Of a stretch of DNA of 64,000 nucleotides, positions 20,509-29,778 are shown one piece after another. Position 1 is the first letter of the stretch. Each line of letters begins with the position of its first letter. Location: contig NZ_OLMF01000004.1 of assembly GCF_900290195.1 (NCBI RefSeq), forward strand, positions 1 to 64,000. Reading direction: 5' to 3'. Source of the DNA: Anaerococcus marasmi. Lineage in GTDB: Bacteria; Bacillota; Clostridia; Tissierellales; Peptoniphilaceae. The notes below the pieces were generated by a model, which was not told the DNA's origin, ran no database searches, and saw nothing but the letters and a program-made list of their open reading frames with translations. The position numbers and the translations under genes were made by a program.

Positions 20509-21812
20509 TGGACTTATTTATAGGTATAATCTTGATCATAACCTATATAGGCCTTGCCATTTATGCCGCCAAGGGCGGAAACCTTATGACGGGATTTTTC
20601 GTCATGGCTGTTGTTTGGCTTGGACTTAGTATTTTAGGCGGAAAGATCAGCTGGGCTGACGGAATGAAGGATATCTTACAGGGTGGACCAGAATCATGGG
20701 GAGCGACCGCTGTTAATGTTATTTTTGGTTCTTGGTTTGGTAAGATCCTAGTTGATACGGGAATTGCTTCAAAACTAATCAAATCTGTTACTGAACTAGG
20801 AGGAGACGATCCACTCATAGTTACTGTTCTTCTTTCCCTAGTTACTGGAGTAATTTTTACAGCAACCTTTGGTGCTGGTGCAGTTGTTGCGATAGGAGTT
20901 ATAGTCCTACCGATTCTTTTATCTTTGGGAGTACCAAAACGTTTAGCAGTAACAAGTTATCTGATGTCTGTAGCAAGTGGTATGTATCTTAACCCAGTTT
21001 TATTTTCACAGATGCAAGCGATTTTTGAGGATATGACTTTCTCTCAAGAATACATAAGATGGGCCTTTGCTGCTATGGCAGTTCACCTTCTTATCGTAGC
21101 TATTATGCTATTTACTCATATGAAGATTTTTTCTAAGAAAAGAAGAAAGAAAAAGGCTTGGGATATAGACTTAAATGAGGAAAGCGATATGGAAAAGGTG
21201 CCAACTATTGCTCTAATCACACCAATCATTCCTACATTTTTATCTATAGTATTTTCTTGGGCAAGCATTCCTGCCTTTATAGTTGGATCTGTTTTTGCTC
21301 TAATAGTTTGTGGGAAAATCGGTAAAAGCTGGGCCGAAGCAAGTAGGGTCGTATCTTCTACTTTCTACGATGGAGTAATAGATGTAGCAGGTCTATTGGG
21401 ATTCTTGTTTATCCTTCCAATGTTTAACAAGATTTCTGGAGTAGCAGCACCATTTTTTGATCCAATTCTAGGAGATATTTTGCCAAAGACTACCCTAGGT
21501 TTGACTCTAGCCTTTATGATTATGGCTCCTCTCGGTTTGTTTAGGGGACCTCTCACAATCTTTGGGGCAGGGGCAGCAACAGTTGGAGTATTAAATGCAC
21601 TTGGTTCTTATTCGACACCATTTCTGTTTACACTTATGTATGTACCAACTATAGCTATGAACCTTGCGGCTTGTCCTACCCAATCTTGGAACTTGTGGGC
21701 ACTTAACTATTCTAAAGTTAGTGTTAAGGACTTCATGAAGACAGGTTTAGTTTGGGCTTGGATTATAACAGCTATCAACTTGTTCTTAGTTTTTGTATTC
21801 TTTGGTAGTTAG
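20509..21812 (+). CDS. Permease of the ion-transporter (GntP/CitM-like) superfamily
   Basis: 434 residues and about 11-12 membrane helices. A central cytoplasmic loop near residues 208-235 is strongly charged (KKRRKKK then acidic). Paired halves, a TFGAGAVVAIG re-entrant-like segment near residue 122 and an APLGLFRGPLT segment in the second half resemble carboxylate/gluconate permeases of the IT superfamily. GGAGG precedes the ATG. It heads a cre-controlled operon with a hydantoinase-family enzyme and an LDH2-family dehydrogenase, so the cargo is probably an organic acid or cyclic amide. The substrate cannot be read from sequence. Confidence 0.65.
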
Positions 21813-21820
21813 GAGGAAGT

Positions 21821-23947
21821 ATGAAAAGACAAATTAGAGTAGGTATAGATGTAGGTGGTACAAATACCAAGGCTGTTGCCATTGACAATGTCACATACGA
21901 CATAGTTGGTATGGGAATTATCCCTACAACTCACGACCATGAGCTTGGTGTAAGTCAGGGAGTTATAGAATCATTTAATAAGTGCCTTACAGAAAATAAT
22001 ATTTCAGCAGATGAGGTTACTTTTATTGCTCACTCTACAACACAAGCAACCAACGCCCTAGTGGAAGGAGATGTGGCTAAGGTTGGAATAATAGGTATAG
22101 CTAATGGTGGCTTTGTAGGATTTTTATCCAAAATCCAAGGTCATATCAAAGACATAGAGCTTGATGATTCTGGCAAGAGAAAGATTCAAACAGAATATAG
22201 ATTTATAAATAGGAAAGACTTCACAGAAGAAAATGTAGCAAGTATTGTAGATGAATTGATAAAAAGTGGCTGTGGAGTAATAGCTGTATCTAAGACCTTC
22301 GGAGTAGATGGAAACAAGGAAGAGCTCCTCATCAAAGAGATGGGAAAGGCTAAGGGAATTGAGGTTTGTGCAGCTTCAGAAATATCTAAACTTTACGGTC
22401 TATCAAGAAGGACAAGAACAGCCGTAATAAATGGATCAATCCTGCCAAAGATGATTGCCACAGCAGATTCGACTGAGTCCGCTGTTAAAAAAGCGGGTAT
22501 CAGTGCTCCTTTAATGATCATGAGAGGCGATGGGGGAGTAATGGATATAGAAGAGATGAGAAATAGACCGGTTCTTACCATGCTATCTGGTCCAGCTGCT
22601 TCAACTGTAGGAGCTTTGATGTATCTTAAGGTATCTAACGGAATATTTTTCGAAGTCGGAGGAACTACAACAGATATCGGAGTTATCAAAAACGGAAGGC
22701 CAATGATTGACTATGCGGTAGTCGGTGGCCAAAGGACTATGGTTAACTCAATGGATGTCCACACAGTTGGAGTTGCTGGAGGATCTATGATAAGGGCAGG
22801 AGGAGGCAAAATCATAAAAGTTGGACCAAGGTCCTGTCATATAGCAAACCTTCCTTATGTAGTATTTACCGATCCTAAGGAATTTGAAAATGCAGAAATC
22901 ATCCAAATATCACCAAAAGAAGGAGATCCAAAAGATTATATAGTAATAAGAGCAAAGGGTAAGGATTATGCTCTAACCACAACATGTGCTGCCAATGCCC
23001 TAGGTATAATCGAAGAAGGAGACTATTCTTATGGCAATCCTGAAAGTGCTCAAATCTGCTTCAAGCTTTTGGCTGACTTTTTGGGAATAACTATGGAAAA
23101 AGCAGCGAGACAAGTGCTTAACGATGCTGCAAATACAACTAATGAAGTAATCCTAGACCTAATGGATAAATACAAGGTAGAACAATCTCAAACTACTATT
23201 GTCGGTGGAGGTGGAGGAGCCAAGGTCCTCTTGCCATTTGCTGCAGATAAATTAGGGGTACCATATAAGCTAGCCGACAAGGCAGAAATCATATCATCTA
23301 TAGGAGTTGCCCTTGCTATGGTAAGAGATGTAGTAGAAAGAGTTATTCCTCAACCTACTAGAGAAGATATTATGAAGTTAAGATCAGAGGCTACAGACCA
23401 AGTAATAAAATCTGGAGCTAGTCCAGAATCTGTTGAAATCCAAATAGAAATTGACCAACAAACCTCAAAGGTTAGGGCGATTGCTACAGGTTCGACAGAA
23501 ATAGCAAGCCAAGATTTAACTAAAAAGGTAACGAAAGAAGAGGCGAGAAAGCTTGCCGCAGACAGTCTTCTAGTAGGCGAAAATGAAGTAGAAAACCCTG
23601 TCTCAAATGAAAACTTCAATATATTTACAGCAGAAAAAGGAAATAAAACTGAGCTTCGTGCTGTTGATAATAAGGGCTTTATCAAGCTTCAAAGGGCTGA
23701 TGCCAAGGCAATGAAAACTACTGCAGGTGGGGTAAGAACTGTAGTGGCTAATATGTGGAAGGATCTTGCAGTATTTAAGTCAGACATCAAACTAAATCCA
23801 GATATCTACCTCTGCCTTGGTGGAAAGATTGTCGACTTCGAAGGACTTACTAGCCTTGAACAGCTCAACATGCTGATTGACTCAGAGCTTTCATTAAGAG
23901 AAGGCAATGAAGATGTCATTGTAATAGGAGCCAAAAACGACCTATAA
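21821..23947 (+). CDS. Hydantoinase/oxoprolinase family ATP-dependent enzyme
   Basis: 708 residues. The N-terminal half is actin-fold-like: GIDVGGTNTKAV (residues 8-19), HSTTQATNALVEG near 83, then the HyuA core with GGTTTDIG near 282. The family hydrolyses cyclic amides such as 5-oxoproline or hydantoins using ATP, or acts in acetone-carboxylase-like complexes; usually a HyuB partner exists, but none is adjacent. The C-terminal 200 residues carry an extra acidic domain. GGAGG sets the ATG nine bases after the permease stop. Specific substrate is unknown. Confidence 0.8.
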   Translation: MKRQIRVGIDVGGTNTKAVAIDNVTYDIVGMGIIPTTHDHELGVSQGVIESFNKCLTENNISADEVTFIAHSTTQATNALVEGDVAKVGIIGIANGGFVGFLSKIQGHIKDIELDDSGKRKIQTEYRFINRKDFTEENVASIVDELIKSGCGVIAVSKTFGVDGNKEELLIKEMGKAKGIEVCAASEISKLYGLSRRTRTAVINGSILPKMIATADSTESAVKKAGISAPLMIMRGDGGVMDIEEMRNRPVLTMLSGPAASTVGALMYLKVSNGIFFEVGGTTTDIGVIKNGRPMIDYAVVGGQRTMVNSMDVHTVGVAGGSMIRAGGGKIIKVGPRSCHIANLPYVVFTDPKEFENAEIIQISPKEGDPKDYIVIRAKGKDYALTTTCAANALGIIEEGDYSYGNPESAQICFKLLADFLGITMEKAARQVLNDAANTTNEVILDLMDKYKVEQSQTTIVGGGGGAKVLLPFAADKLGVPYKLADKAEIISSIGVALAMVRDVVERVIPQPTREDIMKLRSEATDQVIKSGASPESVEIQIEIDQQTSKVRAIATGSTEIASQDLTKKVTKEEARKLAADSLLVGENEVENPVSNENFNIFTAEKGNKTELRAVDNKGFIKLQRADAKAMKTTAGGVRTVVANMWKDLAVFKSDIKLNPDIYLCLGGKIVDFEGLTSLEQLNMLIDSELSLREGNEDVIVIGAKNDL

Positions 23948-24570
23948 TGGAAGATAGAAAACTAGCAAATCTTATTTCCTTATCAGATGAAACTTTTGCC
24001 CAATATCTCCTAAGAGAAGATCTATTCTATGAAAAAATACAAGATAAGGAAGAAATAATCAAAGAAAGTTTAGAGATAGGACGAAAAGTAGGAGAAGCTA
24101 AGAAAGATATCTTTTCTGATATAGATGGGCTTAAAGACTTTTATAATTTGGAAATAAAATATAAAGAAGAAAAAAGCGAATTTGGCTACTATGAGCTAGC
24201 TTACTTTGAAGATAATAAAATAATTTTCAATAATGAAAATATAAGCAAAATCGAAGATATGGCAAGTCTAAATAACTTGCCTATTTTTGAAGGAATAGAA
24301 TTGTCAGATATAATCCTCGCCCATGAGCTATACCATAAGATCGAACAAGAAGATAAGCTTCCCACTGATAGGGTATACATTACTTATAAGAAGATGGGCT
24401 TTATTACAAAGAAAGTTAAGCTTAAAGCTCCTTCAGAAATAGGAGCTATGGCCTTTGCGAAAAGCTTCCTAGCTTTGGAGTTTAACCCTCTTATAATCAA
24501 CTATCTTCTGGCAAAGGCCTTTGGTAGACAAGAGATTCTATATAGAAAAATATACAAGGATATAAAATGA
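23947..24570 (+). CDS. Putative metal-dependent protein with HELYH motif
   Basis: 207 residues, soluble, Glu/Lys-rich. HELYH near residue 120, preceded by hydrophobic residues, is the HExxH signature of zinc metalloproteins; an acidic residue follows in KIEQED. No signal peptide. Its start overlaps the stop of the hydantoinase-family gene and its end overlaps the LDH2 gene, so it is a true member of the operon. I do not recognise a named family. A processing or metal-handling role for the operon is speculation. Confidence 0.6.
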   Translation: MEDRKLANLISLSDETFAQYLLREDLFYEKIQDKEEIIKESLEIGRKVGEAKKDIFSDIDGLKDFYNLEIKYKEEKSEFGYYELAYFEDNKIIFNNENISKIEDMASLNNLPIFEGIELSDIILAHELYHKIEQEDKLPTDRVYITYKKMGFITKKVKLKAPSEIGAMAFAKSFLALEFNPLIINYLLAKAFGRQEILYRKIYKDIK

Positions 24571-25580
24571 AAGTAACCTATGATAAATTAAAAAATACAA
24601 TAAAAAATGCCCTCAAAGCTAGTGGGGTTAGTGAAGAAAAATCAGAACTTATGGCAAGGGTCCACGCAGATTCTACCCTTAAGGGAGTCAATTCTCATGG
24701 GCTAAATAGGATACCGAGACTGATTGATTTTATAGAAAAGGGCTTGGTTGATATTAATGCGGAAATGGAGCTTGTTAAGGGTTTTGGCTCTGTCGAAAAC
24801 TACGAGGGAAATCTCGGCTTTGGTGTAATCAATGCACTTAAGGCAAGTGATAGGGCGGCAGAGCTTGCCAAAGAGCACGGAATAGGAATGGTTACCTTAA
24901 GGAATACTACTCATTGGATGAGGGGAGGGGCCTATAGCGAAAATATTGCTGATAAGGGCATGATTGGCATGTGCTGGACCAATACCGAATCCCTCATGCC
25001 TGTTTGGGGATCAGATGAGAATAGTCTTGGTAATAATCCGATAGGTATCTCCATTCCATCAGAAAGTGGAAATATCTCACTCGATATGGCTATTTCCCTT
25101 TACTCCTATGGAAAGCTTGAAACTACAAGGCTTAAGGGAGAAAAGCTTCCATATCCAGGTGGTTTTGATAAGAACGGAAATCTTACAGATGACCCAAGAC
25201 TAATAGAAGAAAGCCAAAATCTCTTGCCAGTGGGTTACTGGAAGGGGTCAGGTCTTGGCATATGCCTTGATACTATGGCAGCTCTCTTATCAAATGGCTT
25301 GTCAACCTATGATATGGATGACAGGGATGGATTTAACTGTACATCTTGCTCGCAGATTTTTATAGCTATGAATCCAGAAGCCTTTTCCACTAAGGAAGAA
25401 AACGAGAAGACTATAAAAAAGATGAAAGAAAGAGTAAAATCAGCTCATCCTAAAAATCCTGGGGCAAGCCCTAGATATCCGGGACTAGGTCTTTACGCGA
25501 GAAAAGAAAAGAGCCTAAGGGAAGGAATAGAGGTCGATTGTGATATATTTAAAAAGGTGGAAAGCCTAGGGGAAAAGTAG
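24567..25580 (+). CDS. LDH2-family NAD(P)H-dependent oxidoreductase (YiaK-like)
   Basis: 337 residues. Malate/lactate/ureidoglycolate dehydrogenase superfamily: NSHGLNR near residue 43 (catalytic His), the TTHWMRGGAYSE segment near 112, NPIGISIP near 158 and the KGSGLGICLDTMA loop near 225. The pattern is closest in memory to 2,3-diketo-L-gulonate reductase YiaK. ATGA overlap with the upstream gene. In this operon it would reduce or oxidise a keto/hydroxy acid derived from the imported compound. Confidence 0.8.
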   Translation: MKVTYDKLKNTIKNALKASGVSEEKSELMARVHADSTLKGVNSHGLNRIPRLIDFIEKGLVDINAEMELVKGFGSVENYEGNLGFGVINALKASDRAAELAKEHGIGMVTLRNTTHWMRGGAYSENIADKGMIGMCWTNTESLMPVWGSDENSLGNNPIGISIPSESGNISLDMAISLYSYGKLETTRLKGEKLPYPGGFDKNGNLTDDPRLIEESQNLLPVGYWKGSGLGICLDTMAALLSNGLSTYDMDDRDGFNCTSCSQIFIAMNPEAFSTKEENEKTIKKMKERVKSAHPKNPGASPRYPGLGLYARKEKSLREGIEVDCDIFKKVESLGEK

Positions 25581-25593
25581 TTAAATTAATCTT

Positions 25594-25869
25594 ATGAAAA
25601 GAGAAGTTTTAATTTTCCTACTAGCTATTAACATACTTGGAGTAAGTCTTACAATTTATGATAAGATAGCGAGCAAGAAATTTAGGAAAAATCGTATAAG
25701 GGAAGATGTCCTCTTATTAATAGGGGCAATGGGCGCGGCAGTATCTATGTATATTACAATGAAGCTAATAAGACATAAGACCCGCCACAAGAAATTTATG
25801 ACAGGCCTCCCTATATTTTTCTTCCTGCAAGTAGTTTTTCTAATTTATAAGGTTAAATTTGTTGGATAA
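25594..25869 (+). CDS. DUF1294 small membrane protein
   Basis: 91 residues with three hydrophobic helices. The DUF1294 pattern is clear: YDKIASKK after helix 1, RIREDVLLLIGAMGAA, then RHKTRHKKF before the last helix. Function unknown. It follows the LDH2 gene by 13 bases but is not obviously related to it. A terminator shared with coaX follows. Confidence 0.85.
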   Translation: MKREVLIFLLAINILGVSLTIYDKIASKKFRKNRIREDVLLLIGAMGAAVSMYITMKLIRHKTRHKKFMTGLPIFFFLQVVFLIYKVKFVG

Positions 25870-25900
25870 TAAGAAAATTTTATATTTATCAAATTTAAAA

Positions 25901-25934
25901 GACGAGGAGAGTTGATTTATTTCCTCGTCATTTT
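25901..25934. terminator. Terminator between DUF1294 and coaX genes
   Basis: GACGAGGA (25901-25908) with TCCTCGTC (25922-25929), then ATTTTG. It overlaps the coaX stop and is probably bidirectional. Confidence 0.7.
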
Positions 25935-26701
25935 GAATTTAGTTCGTATATATCTTTAAGTCCCAAAAGACCTAAGTTTGGGATAGATTTTATCTTTAAG
26001 TCCCTATATTCTATAAAATCGGCATATTCGCCACTTGTAATTATCTCAGTATTATCCTTATCAAGTTTATTTTGCTCTATTATCTCACCAATAATTGCTT
26101 CTACAGACTTTTTGTAGGAATAATAAATGCCATTTTGCATGGCCTTGGTTGTAGACTTGCCCAAGATTTTTTCAACTTTTACAATGTCAACTTGGGGAAG
26201 CTTGGCGCTTTCCCTTACTAGGGATTCTTGGAAGAGGTCTATGCCAGGCATTATCGCTCCTCCAAGAAATTCGTTTTTATTATTGATATAGTCTATAGTG
26301 GTTATTGTGGACGCTTGGACTATTATAAGGTTTTTATCGGACCTATTTTTACTTCCTACTGCTCTTATAATCCTATCGCTTCCTACGTCTTTAGGATTAT
26401 CATATTTGATATTAATACCTGTCTTAAGACCTGCAGATACATAGTAAGGTTTTTTATTAGAAATCTTATAGGCAATATCCATATATTTCCTATCAAGTTC
26501 TGGGACGACTGAAGAAATTATAATATCAGATATATCAGAAAGCTTTATTCCTTCGTCTAGCAAAAGATATTTGATTATAAGAAAAAGTTCGCTTGCTGAC
26601 CTATCCTTTATGCTAGATAGATTAAAGTTTGCCGCAAGCTTCCCATTATTAAAAACTCCAAAGTCTGTATTTCTATTTTCTATATCAATAGCTAAAAGCA
26701 T
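25928..26701 (-). CDS. coaX: Type III pantothenate kinase
   Basis: 257 residues. Phosphorylates pantothenate, first step of CoA synthesis. ASKHA fold; the usual DxGNT phosphate loop is altered to DIENRNTDFG at residues 6-15, while DVGSDRI near 102 and GGAIMPG near 146 are kept. It directly follows panT with a one-base gap and has AAGGAGA upstream. The altered P-loop is a departure from the textbook motif but the rest looks functional. Confidence 0.88.
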   Translation of the reverse strand: MLLAIDIENRNTDFGVFNNGKLAANFNLSSIKDRSASELFLIIKYLLLDEGIKLSDISDIIISSVVPELDRKYMDIAYKISNKKPYYVSAGLKTGINIKYDNPKDVGSDRIIRAVGSKNRSDKNLIIVQASTITTIDYINNKNEFLGGAIMPGIDLFQESLVRESAKLPQVDIVKVEKILGKSTTKAMQNGIYYSYKKSVEAIIGEIIEQNKLDKDNTEIITSGEYADFIEYRDLKIKSIPNLGLLGLKDIYELNSK

Positions 26702-26702
26702 T

Positions 26703-27449
26703 TTATCTCCTTGTTGATTTGAGGGCCTTAATTACTGCTGTTGAAAGTATAACAGAAAGAATGGCCTCTGGTATACCACTTGTAATTGTAACTCCAAGTA
26801 TGGCTGACCTTGCGTTATCCATTGGTAAGCCAAGGGTTTTGACATAGCTTTCGGCATAGATTAAGTAGATTCCACCAAGAACTAGGATTGTGTTGGTCAT
26901 AGAACCTACGAAAGCGCCAATTGCTATTGGGAAATCTTTCTTAGATTTTCTAGAATACATAAATAGTCCGATAACTACAGCCAGAAGAATTATTACGAAA
27001 ATAATATTTAGAAGGGATTTTCCTTCAGTAATATTCTTATAGAGTAGGTAGATAAGTCCTATAGATATTGCAATCCACAAAATTTTGGAAAGATTTTTTA
27101 ACTTTTTGTCTCCTATATTTTGACAAGCCTTGTAAGCATAATAGCTAGTAATTCCAATTAGAACTCTTGGAAGAACAGATATTAATGGATTGTAGAAGAC
27201 AAAAGAAACTGGACTAGGATTTCTTAGTAGAGCGTTTAGTAAAGACGAAACTCCGAATATTAGTCCGACTAGGGCTCCTACGACAGGTCCTTCTGCAATT
27301 GCTCCAATGATTACAGGAATGTGCATGGTTGTCGCGTTGATAAATCCTAAAGGAATTAGACCGAGTGGAGTTAGGCTAAGGACTATGGTGATTGCACCAA
27401 GCATTGCCGCCGTCACAAGCTTTCTGCTACTGATTGATTTTTTGTTCAT
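26703..27449 (-). CDS. ECF transporter S component, likely pantothenate (PanT)
   Basis: 248 residues, about six to seven helices. Substrate-binding subunit of an energy-coupling-factor importer; the ATPase and T subunits must be encoded elsewhere. The segment ATTMHIPVIIGAIAEGP near residue 39, followed by a Gly-rich helix, is characteristic of S components of the PanT/DUF3816 group. A soluble Lys-rich loop near residues 120-130 separates two helical halves. The gene is immediately followed by pantothenate kinase, which supports pantothenate as substrate. GGAGG sets the ATG. Confidence 0.8.
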   Translation of the reverse strand: MNKKSISSRKLVTAAMLGAITIVLSLTPLGLIPLGFINATTMHIPVIIGAIAEGPVVGALVGLIFGVSSLLNALLRNPSPVSFVFYNPLISVLPRVLIGITSYYAYKACQNIGDKKLKNLSKILWIAISIGLIYLLYKNITEGKSLLNIIFVIILLAVVIGLFMYSRKSKKDFPIAIGAFVGSMTNTILVLGGIYLIYAESYVKTLGLPMDNARSAILGVTITSGIPEAILSVILSTAVIKALKSTRR

Positions 27450-27605
27450 AATTACCTCCGATACGGTTCATATAGATACCGTTCATTTGCATCGTTGATG
27501 CTAGAAACATTCTTCCTTTAATCTTTTTTCTAGTATCTCCAATTGTGAAATCTAGATGAGATTAAAGACTACTAAGATTATAACTATGTTTTTCTCTAAA
27601 GTAAA
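27450..27605 (-). promoter_or_regulatory. panT-coaX promoter and structured leader
   Basis: Minus-strand promoter TTTACT (27605-27600), 17-base spacer, TATAAT (27582-27577). The leader of about 120 bases contains CTAGAAA/TTTCTAG, a GCATC-AAC-GATGC hairpin, and ACGGT...ACCGT flanking the region just before the GGAGG box. The last stem could occlude the ribosome site, or be an operator. No known riboswitch class was recognised. Confidence 0.5.
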
Positions 27606-27611
27606 GAGCGA

Positions 27612-27647
27612 GGAGAAAAAAAGAGCAAAATTTGAAATTTTGCCCTA
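27612..27647 (-). terminator. Terminator of the O-acetyltransferase gene
   Basis: On the minus strand GGCAAAATTT-C-AAATTTTGCT, followed by a run of T, overlapping the stop codon. Confidence 0.8.
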
Positions 27648-29453
27648 AGATTGAACTTTATTTACGTTTAATATTTTTCTTAAGATTAATTCAGCATAGT
27701 CGGTACTTCCTTCGACATTTGGATGAACCCTGTCTACAGCTAGAAGATCATCCCTATCCTTTACGAAAGACCTCCAGTCTACAAGGTGGGCCTTATCGTG
27801 GCTGTCGGTGAAGGCTTTGATATTTTTGTTTACCTGATCCATATAGGATTCAAGATGGCTGGTGTTTACAAAATATACATCCCTGCCGTCTGCTATATCC
27901 ATAATAGCCTCCATATCTGAATCATTCGCCGATCCGTTTGAGCCGAGGCCAACTAGGATTATGTCATTTAAGCCAATGTCGTTTTTGATTGCAAGAAGCC
28001 TATCAGCTCCCTCTGGCATATCCCTACCGACTTCTCCATCAAGATATAGGTTTGGGACGTAGTCTCTTAGGTAGGAATCGACATTCATAAGGACAGAATC
28101 TCCCACTGCAGTTATGGAAATTCCCTTAAGAAAGGTTAGCTCCTTGTCTGAGAAATTGAAATCATCGTAGGCTTTTTCCTTAAAGTTTGGATTCTCCTTA
28201 TCCCTATTGCTAGTCTTTATAGAATTTTCTTTATCCTTAATGATTTTTGCATCTTCATTTCTCTTTTTGATTTCTGCTTCATTTTGCGAGAAGTTTTTCT
28301 TAAACTTATCCATTTCTTCCTGCTTTTTATTTCCAATAGCAAGGGAGATAATATTTAATATTATAATTAGAACAAGACTTCCTATAAGCTTCTTACTTCT
28401 AAACTTCTTATTAGAAAAGCGAACTTGATAGGAAATTTCTGAAATAAGGACAAGGACTATAAGCTCCAAGCCATAAAATAAAATCCTATTTTCTATCCTG
28501 GTCCTTAGGAAGTAAGTGAAAAATACTTGGATTATATACTGCCACAAATAGTAGTAATAGGACCTATCGCCCAGCCAAATCATAAATTTATAGAAAGGTT
28601 TCTGCTTTCTATAGGCTATGTGATTTTTTATTTCCATATCGTATATTATAAGCAAAAACAAAGCTACTATTATCTCATAGGCAAGGAAAAATGTCCTATA
28701 GATCCAAAGGCTTTTCCCGTTGATGAAGAAAAAGGGAAGGACGATTGGAATTAATAAAATTCTTGCTAGCTTCTTATGGTCTATGCCCTTTATCTTATTC
28801 TTATTTTCCCTATAGAGTATATTCGCACAAACTCCAATAAAAAATGCTGAGATTCTAGTATCTGTCCCATAGTAGATCCTTATTATAGGGGCCTTGGTAA
28901 AGGAAAGATAGTAGCTAATCATAGTAGAAATTAAAGTTAGACTAGCAAAAATCATAAGCCTTTTCTCTTTAAGGTCAAACTTATTTATTAAATAATCTAT
29001 CAGATAATAAATTATCACGACCTGGATATGGACAGAGATGTACCACAAATGAGTAAAGAGGTTGAAATTACCACTCCTATCGAAGTAGGAAATCCCCTTA
29101 ATAATGGCTCTGATATTTTCTACTGCGAAAATCGTAGTAAGAGAGCTTAAGATACTATCATCGAAGATTTCTCTAGAAAAGACTAGGGCAAATAAGAGAG
29201 ATATTGCCACTATAGTCCATAGGGGAGACATAATCTTTACGATTCGCGCCTTTATTTTTTCAAGATAGACTCTGATATCAACTTCACCGGAAGACTTAAC
29301 AGATGCTCTTTCAAGGAAAAATCCAGATATGATCATAAAAATAATCACACCAAGAAAACCTCCAGAAAGCCTATGGCTTAGAAGGTGATAGATTGAAACA
29401 GCAATAAGGCTTAAGGCCTTAAGCATAGTCACATTATACAAATTCTTTTTCAT
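27645..29453 (-). CDS. OatA-like O-acetyltransferase (acyltransferase-3 + SGNH)
   Basis: 602 residues. N-terminal acyltransferase-3 membrane domain (about ten helices, residues 1-365) then a charged linker and an extracellular SGNH esterase-fold domain: GDS at 451-453, GLGSNGS near 502 and DRVHP near 574 (Asp-His pair). This two-part layout is that of OatA, which acetylates muramic acid and gives lysozyme resistance. ATG 29453 is preferred because GGAG lies six bases upstream; an ATG 12 bases earlier is in frame. Substrate could also be another wall glycan. Confidence 0.85.
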   Translation of the reverse strand: MKKNLYNVTMLKALSLIAVSIYHLLSHRLSGGFLGVIIFMIISGFFLERASVKSSGEVDIRVYLEKIKARIVKIMSPLWTIVAISLLFALVFSREIFDDSILSSLTTIFAVENIRAIIKGISYFDRSGNFNLFTHLWYISVHIQVVIIYYLIDYLINKFDLKEKRLMIFASLTLISTMISYYLSFTKAPIIRIYYGTDTRISAFFIGVCANILYRENKNKIKGIDHKKLARILLIPIVLPFFFINGKSLWIYRTFFLAYEIIVALFLLIIYDMEIKNHIAYRKQKPFYKFMIWLGDRSYYYYLWQYIIQVFFTYFLRTRIENRILFYGLELIVLVLISEISYQVRFSNKKFRSKKLIGSLVLIIILNIISLAIGNKKQEEMDKFKKNFSQNEAEIKKRNEDAKIIKDKENSIKTSNRDKENPNFKEKAYDDFNFSDKELTFLKGISITAVGDSVLMNVDSYLRDYVPNLYLDGEVGRDMPEGADRLLAIKNDIGLNDIILVGLGSNGSANDSDMEAIMDIADGRDVYFVNTSHLESYMDQVNKNIKAFTDSHDKAHLVDWRSFVKDRDDLLAVDRVHPNVEGSTDYAELILRKILNVNKVQS

Positions 29454-29540
29454 TACTAACTCCATTCTTATCTTTACTATTATAACACCATATTAGTTAA
29501 ATTTACATTAATATTAAAAAAATCTAAGTATATAGCAAAT

Positions 29541-29568
29541 TTGAGAAATCGAATCTTTATTGTATAGT
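29541..29568 (+). promoter_or_regulatory. Promoter of the serS T-box leader
   Basis: TTGAGA (29541-29546), 16-base spacer, TATAGT (29563-29568). Confidence 0.65.
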
Positions 29569-29581
29569 AATACTGATTGAA

Positions 29582-29760
29582 TAATGCGAGGAAAGGCCCT
29601 AGTAGCTAGGAAAGGCAGACAGAGAGGAGATGGCTGGTGGAAATCTCTTGACCGGAACTAGTGAATCTAGCTTTGAGCATATATGAATTAAGGCAAAAAT
29701 ATTTGCATAATTTGGGTGGCACCACGAGACCTTCGTCCCAATTAGGGAGGGCCTTTTTTA
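29582..29760 (+). promoter_or_regulatory. T-box riboswitch for serine
   Basis: Stem I begins near 29582; the AGAGAGGAGATGG segment and the GTGAATCTAGC segment form the specifier region. TCT and AGC are both possible specifier triplets and both encode serine. The conserved T-box TGGGTGGCACCACGAG is at 29713-29728, followed by the terminator (CCTTCGTCCC with GGGAGGG, then six T). Uncharged tRNA-Ser should stabilise the antiterminator and turn on serS. Confidence 0.92.
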
Positions 29761-29778
29761 TTGTTTAAAGGAGAAATT

